Assembly: GCF_009789575.1 (NCBI RefSeq)
Contig: NZ_CP046908.1
Coordinates: 1-64,000, forward strand
Length of the DNA: 64,000 bases
Source: Stappia indica
Lineage (GTDB): Bacteria; Pseudomonadota; Alphaproteobacteria; Rhizobiales; Stappiaceae
Direction of reading: 5' to 3'
In this document: one piece after another, positions 60,201 through 64,000 of the stretch
Numbering within the stretch: the first letter of the stretch is position 1
Layout: each line of letters begins with the position of its first letter
Notes under the pieces: model-generated
What the model saw: only the letters and a program-made list of their open reading frames with translations
The model's database searches: none
Told to the model about the DNA's origin: nothing
Position numbers and translations under genes: made by a program

Positions 60201-62799
60201 CAAGAAGGCCTATCGCTCCGGCGATACGGCAAAGCTGCGGCTGAAGCCGCGCTTCGACGGCATCGCCCTCGTTTCCGTGATGGCCGACCGGCTGATCGAA
60301 AGCCGCGTGGTCGAGGTTTCGGAAGGCGAGACGGAGATCGATCTCACCGTGACCGACGACTGGGGCAGCGGCGCCTATGTTACCGCCACCCTGCTGCGCC
60401 CGATGGATCTGGAGGCGAAGCGCATGCCCTCGCGCGCGCTCGGCCTGCAGTGGCTCTCCGTCGATCCCGGCGAGCGTCGGCATACGGTGAAGATCGATGC
60501 GCCGGAGACGATGCGCCCGCGCTCGACCATGGAGGTCGGTTTGACGATCTCCGGTCAGCCCGCCGGCAAGCCGGCTTTCGTGACCGTGGCGGCTGTCGAT
60601 GTGGGCATTTTGAACCTCACCCGGTTCCAGACGCCGGATCCGGCCGGCTGGTATTTCGGCCAGCGGCGCCTCGGCGTAGAGATCCGCGACTATTACGGCG
60701 AACTGATCGACCGGACCGTCGGCGATCTCGGCGTGGTGCGTTCGGGCGGTGACGGCGGCGGCATGTCCTTTGCCGCCCCGCCGCCCCAGGAAGAGCCGAT
60801 GGCGCTGTTTTCCGGCGTCGTCGAGACCGACGCGGATGGAAAGGCGACCGTCACTTTCGAGGTTCCGGACTTCAACGGCACCGTGCGGCTCACCGCAGTC
60901 GCCTGGAGCGAGAGCGGCGTCGGCCATGCCGAGAGGGACGTGACGGTGCGCGACCCGCTCGTCGTGACCGCCACGCTGCCGCGCTTCCTTGCACCTGAGG
61001 ACCAGTCGCGTCTTCTGGTGGAGATCGACAATGTCGAGGGCGCTGCAGGCGACTACGTGCTGCAGGCGTCCGTCGAAGGGCCGGTCTGGCTGCAGGCGGA
61101 AGATGCCTCCCGTACCCTGTCGCTTGCCGCTGGCGAGCGCCAGACCCTGCGCATGCCGCTGATGGCGGAGACCGGCACGGGCGATGCGACCCTGACCTTG
61201 ACGCTGGAAGGACCCGACGGCCCGGTTGCCGAAAAGGTGCTCTCTCTCGGTGTTCGCGATACGATGCCGCCGCTGACGCGCCGGTCCTTCGTCACGCTGG
61301 CGGCCGGTGCCGGCCTGACGCTCGACGCCGGTACGCTGGCCGGGATCGTTCCGGCGAGCGCCAGCGTGAGCGTCGCGGCCGGCGGGGCCGCGCGGATCGA
61401 CATCCCGGGGCTTCTGGGAGCGCTCGACCGCTATCCCTATGGCTGCACCGAGCAGATGACCAGCCGCGCGCTGCCGCTGCTCTACCTCAACGAGTTGGCC
61501 GTCGCGAGCGGCCTCAAGACCGACGGCGAGATTCGCGGCCGGATCGAACAGGCGATCGTGCGGGTGCTGGGCAACCAGAGTTCGAATGGTTCGTTCGGCC
61601 TGTGGTCCAGCTTTGGCACACAGGACACCTGGCTCGATGCCTATGTCACCGACTTCCTGCTGCGCGCCCGCGACCGGGACTACAACATCCCGACCCAGGC
61701 GCTGGAGTCTGCTCTGGAGAACCTGGAGAACCGCATCGCCTACGCGTCGGACTTCGACGACGGCGGCGAGGGGATCGCCTATGCGCTCTACGTCCTGGCC
61801 AGTGCCGGGCGCGCATCCATCGGTGACCTTCGCTACTACGCGGATGTGAAGCTCGACGATTTCGCAACGCCGCTCGCCAAGTCGCAGATCGCTGCGGCGC
61901 TTACGCTATATGGTGAAAGCGGGCGGGCGGAGCGTGCCTTCGAGACCGCAGTCGGCGAGACAGGGCAGCCGGAAAACACGAGCTATCGCTCCGACTACGG
62001 GACTGCCCTGCGCGACTCCGCCGGCGTGCTGGCCTATGTGACACGCGCCAGCGCCGCCTCTGTCGATACGGCCAGCCTGACCCGCGATGTCGCGAACCGG
62101 CAGGACGCGACGCCTGCGCTGTCCACGCAGGACATGGCCTGGCTGCTGGTGGCCGGTCATGAACTGGAGCAGAAGGCGGAGGCCGCAAGCTTTGCGGTCA
62201 ACGGTACAGCTGTCAGCGGGCGGCTGGACCGGCGTCTGACCGGCGAGACCGTCTCCGGGCAGCCCATGCGGGTCGAGAACCGGGGCGACAAGGCCACCGA
62301 TGTGGTGATCACCGTCAGCGGACGCCCGGTGGAGCCGGAACCGGCAGGCGGAACCGGCTACAGCATTACCCGTGCGCTCTACGACCTCGACGGAAACGAG
62401 CTCACCTCCGAGGCTGTGCCGCTCAACACCCGGGTGGCGGTCGTGCTGACGGTCACGCGCGACCGGCCGGGCAAGGGGCGGATCATGGTCGTCGACCGGC
62501 TGCCGGCGGGGCTGGTGATCGACAATCCGCGGCTGGTGCGCTCGGGCGATCTCGGCGGCCTCGATTGGCTGTCGACGGTCGACAACACCGACCATGTCGA
62601 GTTCCGCGACGACCGCTTCGTCGTCGCGCTGGACGAGTCCCAGCAGAACATCGATGTCATGACCTTCGCCTATCTGGCGCGGGCGGCGCTGCCGGGCAGC
62701 TTTGCCCATCCGCCGGCGACTGTGGAGGACATGTATCGGCCCGACCTTGCGGCCCGCACCGATACGGGGCGGCTCGAGGTGCTGGGTCCGCTGCGCTGA
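57286..62799 (+). CDS. Alpha-2-macroglobulin family protein with N-terminal PAN domain
   Basis: A 1837-residue periplasmic protease trap. It has a signal peptide (about 1-33, ending ALAQ), an apple/PAN-like domain with paired cysteines (about 40-110: DLDTCKTACLDSDQCRAFTY and RWCFMKSD), a helical repeat region (about 150-270), many MG domains, and the thioester motif GCTEQ with the cysteine at residue 1387. There is no lipobox, unlike the E. coli lipoprotein (YfhM), and the PAN domain is additional. It lies 24 bases upstream of pbpC, its usual partner, and may protect the wall against foreign proteases. Confidence 0.92.
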   Translation: MRGKFGRFGLGGTLVPALAGMLALGLAAGPHALAQESSERRIVTVDDADYFGADFRTLKDVDLDTCKTACLDSDQCRAFTYNTSARWCFMKSDVGQLQSFAGAVAGRVVTVARRDDTSRKARNEELSFLSRSLMDDAAAYARRLPRNFKAGGESAGQLEAQARTAFGSRNFDEAERQFARALTLDAERNDLWSGLVGSLLAQEPSDWQRRSQVEIDGTLAAINTYLTAAGEDERVRALDLLASSLERRQLYKPAIKALRAGLALDEVPARRGRYDKMVATHGFRILDHQVDSDAVSPRICVVFSDTLQRGTDFAPFVQVTGEGTYSVESEGAQICVDGIRHGERYALQMRSGIPSADGEKLEKSANLTVYVRDRAPSVRFLGRAYVLPAGDGATIPLVTVNTTSVETEIYRIGERGLSPALRDRRILSQLNGYQSEQIRDEYGEKLWSGTVETEQRLNQDVTTAVPVADFGLAMQPGIYAMTARAREDKQNEWGPWATQWFLVSDLGVSSYTGAQETLVSVRKLSDAGPVEGAKVKLVAVNNDILGETVSDADGFATFPPGLSRGTGGRAPALVSVEAAEGGDYAFLDLTKPAFDLSDRGVEGRAAPGPVDVFAWLDRGVFRPGETVHVGAMARDRTAMAVGGLPLTFIYERPDGVEHRRVQISEAGAGGRAHALELPASAQQGSWSVRIHADPKGEALARLSFLVEDYQPERVDFTPQTEAKAFDLEAPPTVSLQASFLYGAPASGQRVEGEVVVSPTRQFPGYSGFTFGLADEQIWPERTALPDGVATDEDGKASFTLPVPQLQPTTAGYTAKVITRVVEAGGRYVERSLDLPVLADGRRIGIKPAFDGGVDEGAPAEFELVALDRQGERIAADVQWTLSRIDTRYQWYRADGRWSFEPVTTSRRVANGELDLAADQPARLSVPVEWGEYRLEVAANGAEPAATSITFNAGWYVSSASSQTPDVLDVGLDKKAYRSGDTAKLRLKPRFDGIALVSVMADRLIESRVVEVSEGETEIDLTVTDDWGSGAYVTATLLRPMDLEAKRMPSRALGLQWLSVDPGERRHTVKIDAPETMRPRSTMEVGLTISGQPAGKPAFVTVAAVDVGILNLTRFQTPDPAGWYFGQRRLGVEIRDYYGELIDRTVGDLGVVRSGGDGGGMSFAAPPPQEEPMALFSGVVETDADGKATVTFEVPDFNGTVRLTAVAWSESGVGHAERDVTVRDPLVVTATLPRFLAPEDQSRLLVEIDNVEGAAGDYVLQASVEGPVWLQAEDASRTLSLAAGERQTLRMPLMAETGTGDATLTLTLEGPDGPVAEKVLSLGVRDTMPPLTRRSFVTLAAGAGLTLDAGTLAGIVPASASVSVAAGGAARIDIPGLLGALDRYPYGCTEQMTSRALPLLYLNELAVASGLKTDGEIRGRIEQAIVRVLGNQSSNGSFGLWSSFGTQDTWLDAYVTDFLLRARDRDYNIPTQALESALENLENRIAYASDFDDGGEGIAYALYVLASAGRASIGDLRYYADVKLDDFATPLAKSQIAAALTLYGESGRAERAFETAVGETGQPENTSYRSDYGTALRDSAGVLAYVTRASAASVDTASLTRDVANRQDATPALSTQDMAWLLVAGHELEQKAEAASFAVNGTAVSGRLDRRLTGETVSGQPMRVENRGDKATDVVITVSGRPVEPEPAGGTGYSITRALYDLDGNELTSEAVPLNTRVAVVLTVTRDRPGKGRIMVVDRLPAGLVIDNPRLVRSGDLGGLDWLSTVDNTDHVEFRDDRFVVALDESQQNIDVMTFAYLARAALPGSFAHPPATVEDMYRPDLAARTDTGRLEVLGPLR

Positions 62800-62823
62800 C
62801 GCCGTAACCGGAAGGGGCGGCCT

Positions 62824-64000
62824 ATGGCACGGACAGGACGGGGCAGGCGAGTGCGGTGGCTGGCGATCGGCCTTTCCTGCGCCGCCGCCCTGTGCCTTTT
62901 TGCCATCGGCGCGCTGCTGGCTGTCCAGGTCTTCTCGCTGAAGCGGGATGATTTGCCCGGCACCGTGGAGATGTCGCGCTCTGTCAGCGACCGAAACGGT
63001 CGGCTGCTGCGGGCCTTCCAGACGAGCGACGACCGCTGGCGCATGCCGGTTTCTCCTGGCGATGTGGACCCGCTCTATGTGTCGATGCTGCTCGCCTATG
63101 AGGATCGGCGCTTCCGCGATCATCATGGCGTCGATCCGCTGGCGATCCTGCGGGCTGGTGCTCAGCTTGTGGCCAATGGGCGGATCGTTTCGGGCGCCTC
63201 GACCCTGACCATGCAGACCGCGCGGCTTTTGACCGAGGCGCCGACCCGCTCGCCCCTGTCGAAGTGGCGCCAGATCGTGCTGGCGCTTGCGCTCGAGCGC
63301 CATCTCGACAAGCAGGAGATCCTGTCGCTCTACCTCGCGCGCGCGCCTTTCGGCGGCAATATCGAGGGTGTGCGGGCGGCAAGCCACGCCTGGTTCGGCA
63401 AGGAGCCGGCCCGGTTGACGCCGGCGCAAGCGGCGCTGCTGGTGGCTCTGCCGCAATCGCCGGAGGGGCGCCGGCCCGACCGCTTTCCCCAGGCTGCACG
63501 CACAGCCCGCGACCGGGTTCTGCAGGCCGCAGTGGAGGCGGGGCTGCTGACCCCGGAAGATGTCGCGGCAGCGAAACGCGAGGCGATCCCGGAGCGGCGC
63601 CGTCCCGTTCCGATGCTTGCTCCGCATGCGACCCGCCAGGCACTCAACCAAAACGAGGCGACCGACCAGCGCCTCACCATCGAAGCCGACCTGCAGGCGC
63701 GGCTGGAGGCGATGGTGGCGGAGCGCGCCGCTCGGCTGGGCAGCCACGTTTCCGTTGCACTGATCCTTGCCGACAATGCCAGCGGCGAGATCCTGGCGCG
63801 CGTCGGCTCTGCCGACCTGTTGTCGCAGGCACGCCGCGGCCATGTCGACATGAGCGGCGCGATCCGCTCTCCCGGATCGACGCTGAAGCCGCTGATTTAT
63901 GGGCTTGCCTTCGAGCAGGGCGTCGCACACCCAGACAGCCTGATCGAGGACCGGCCGACCACGGTCGCCGGCTACAGCCCGACCAATTTCGATCTGTCGT
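62824..64000 (+). CDS. pbpC: Penicillin-binding protein 1C, C-terminus cut by window edge
   Basis: The first 392 residues are present. There is a cytoplasmic basic start, one membrane helix (about 13-38), the GT51 glycosyltransferase domain with the catalytic Glu93 in AYEDRRFRDHHG, GASTLTMQTARLL and ILSLYLARAPFGGNIEGV, then the start of the transpeptidase domain with the serine motif GSTLKPLIYG. PBP1C makes glycan strands and is usually encoded beside alpha-2-macroglobulin. The ATG at 62824 follows GGAAGGGGCGG. Confidence 0.93.
   Translation, partial: MARTGRGRRVRWLAIGLSCAAALCLFAIGALLAVQVFSLKRDDLPGTVEMSRSVSDRNGRLLRAFQTSDDRWRMPVSPGDVDPLYVSMLLAYEDRRFRDHHGVDPLAILRAGAQLVANGRIVSGASTLTMQTARLLTEAPTRSPLSKWRQIVLALALERHLDKQEILSLYLARAPFGGNIEGVRAASHAWFGKEPARLTPAQAALLVALPQSPEGRRPDRFPQAARTARDRVLQAAVEAGLLTPEDVAAAKREAIPERRRPVPMLAPHATRQALNQNEATDQRLTIEADLQARLEAMVAERAARLGSHVSVALILADNASGEILARVGSADLLSQARRGHVDMSGAIRSPGSTLKPLIYGLAFEQGVAHPDSLIEDRPTTVAGYSPTNFDLS

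Noticed and set aside
57496-60927. A 1143-codon frame opposite the alpha-2-macroglobulin gene
   Set aside because: It is a GC-driven antisense shadow without motifs. The same holds for the long frames at 39499-43173 and 61906-63930.

Overview
The window is a high-GC, densely coded bacterial chromosome segment, most likely from an alphaproteobacterium of the Hyphomicrobiales. Supporting signs are a PleC/DivJ/PdhS-style histidine kinase, a chromosomal formate dehydrogenase (FDH) locus with the DUF3305/DUF3306/DUF6352/DUF6494/DUF6505 accessory set, and twin-arginine signals. A closer placement (for example Stappiaceae) is only a guess. I see no tRNA, rRNA, CRISPR array, IS element or intact prophage. 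Both ends cut a gene: a secreted tail-collar protein at the left and pbpC at the right.

Layout. 0-26 kb is mixed housekeeping: dusA, a TauE/SafE permease, a membrane aspartic protease, a DUF900 lipoprotein hydrolase, divergent cobS/cobT, an AraC regulator facing a secreted hydrolase, an orphan histidine kinase, a uracil-DNA glycosylase, a periplasmic rhodanese facing a DecR-like Lrp regulator, an AraC/VOC pair, a 3-hydroxyisobutyrate-dehydrogenase-like enzyme, a LysR regulator, and a polar amino-acid ABC importer (no ATPase gene here) followed by a trans-sulfuration-type PLP enzyme. Then comes the overlapping molybdenum-cofactor operon fdhD-mobA-mobB-moeA and two tandem BLUF genes, one of which lacks the key glutamine.

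26.7-49 kb is dominated by formate oxidation. An Mrp/ApbC Fe-S carrier ends at a strong terminator. The FDH operon follows: TorD-type chaperone, small TAT protein, alpha (Cys-type, Mo-bisMGD), beta (4x[4Fe-4S]), small lipoprotein, gamma (cytochrome b), WD40-cytochrome c fusion, 54-aa membrane protein and HtrA-like protease. Next come DUF6494, a biotin/lipoate-ligase-like protein, DUF6505 and DUF6352. Two transporters and a TAT-exported multicopper oxidase interrupt this set, which resumes with DUF5076, a polyferredoxin-like 4Fe-4S protein, DUF3305, DUF3306 and moaA. Together these genes can make the cofactor (moaA, mobA, moeA), sulfurate it (fdhD), insert it (TorD-like), export the enzyme (TAT) and pass electrons to the membrane or to a c-type cytochrome.

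49-64 kb holds envelope and redox genes: a DUF971 protein, two L,D-transpeptidases flanking a c-type cytochrome, class I fumarase, a yceI-cytochrome b561-yceI operon, two convergent glutathione S-transferases, and an alpha-2-macroglobulin with its usual partner pbpC.

The least-described parts are the translationally coupled WD40-cytochrome c / 54-aa membrane protein / protease unit, the DUF-rich FDH accessory module with a ligase-like protein lacking the ligase signature, and the BLUF / pseudo-BLUF pair.
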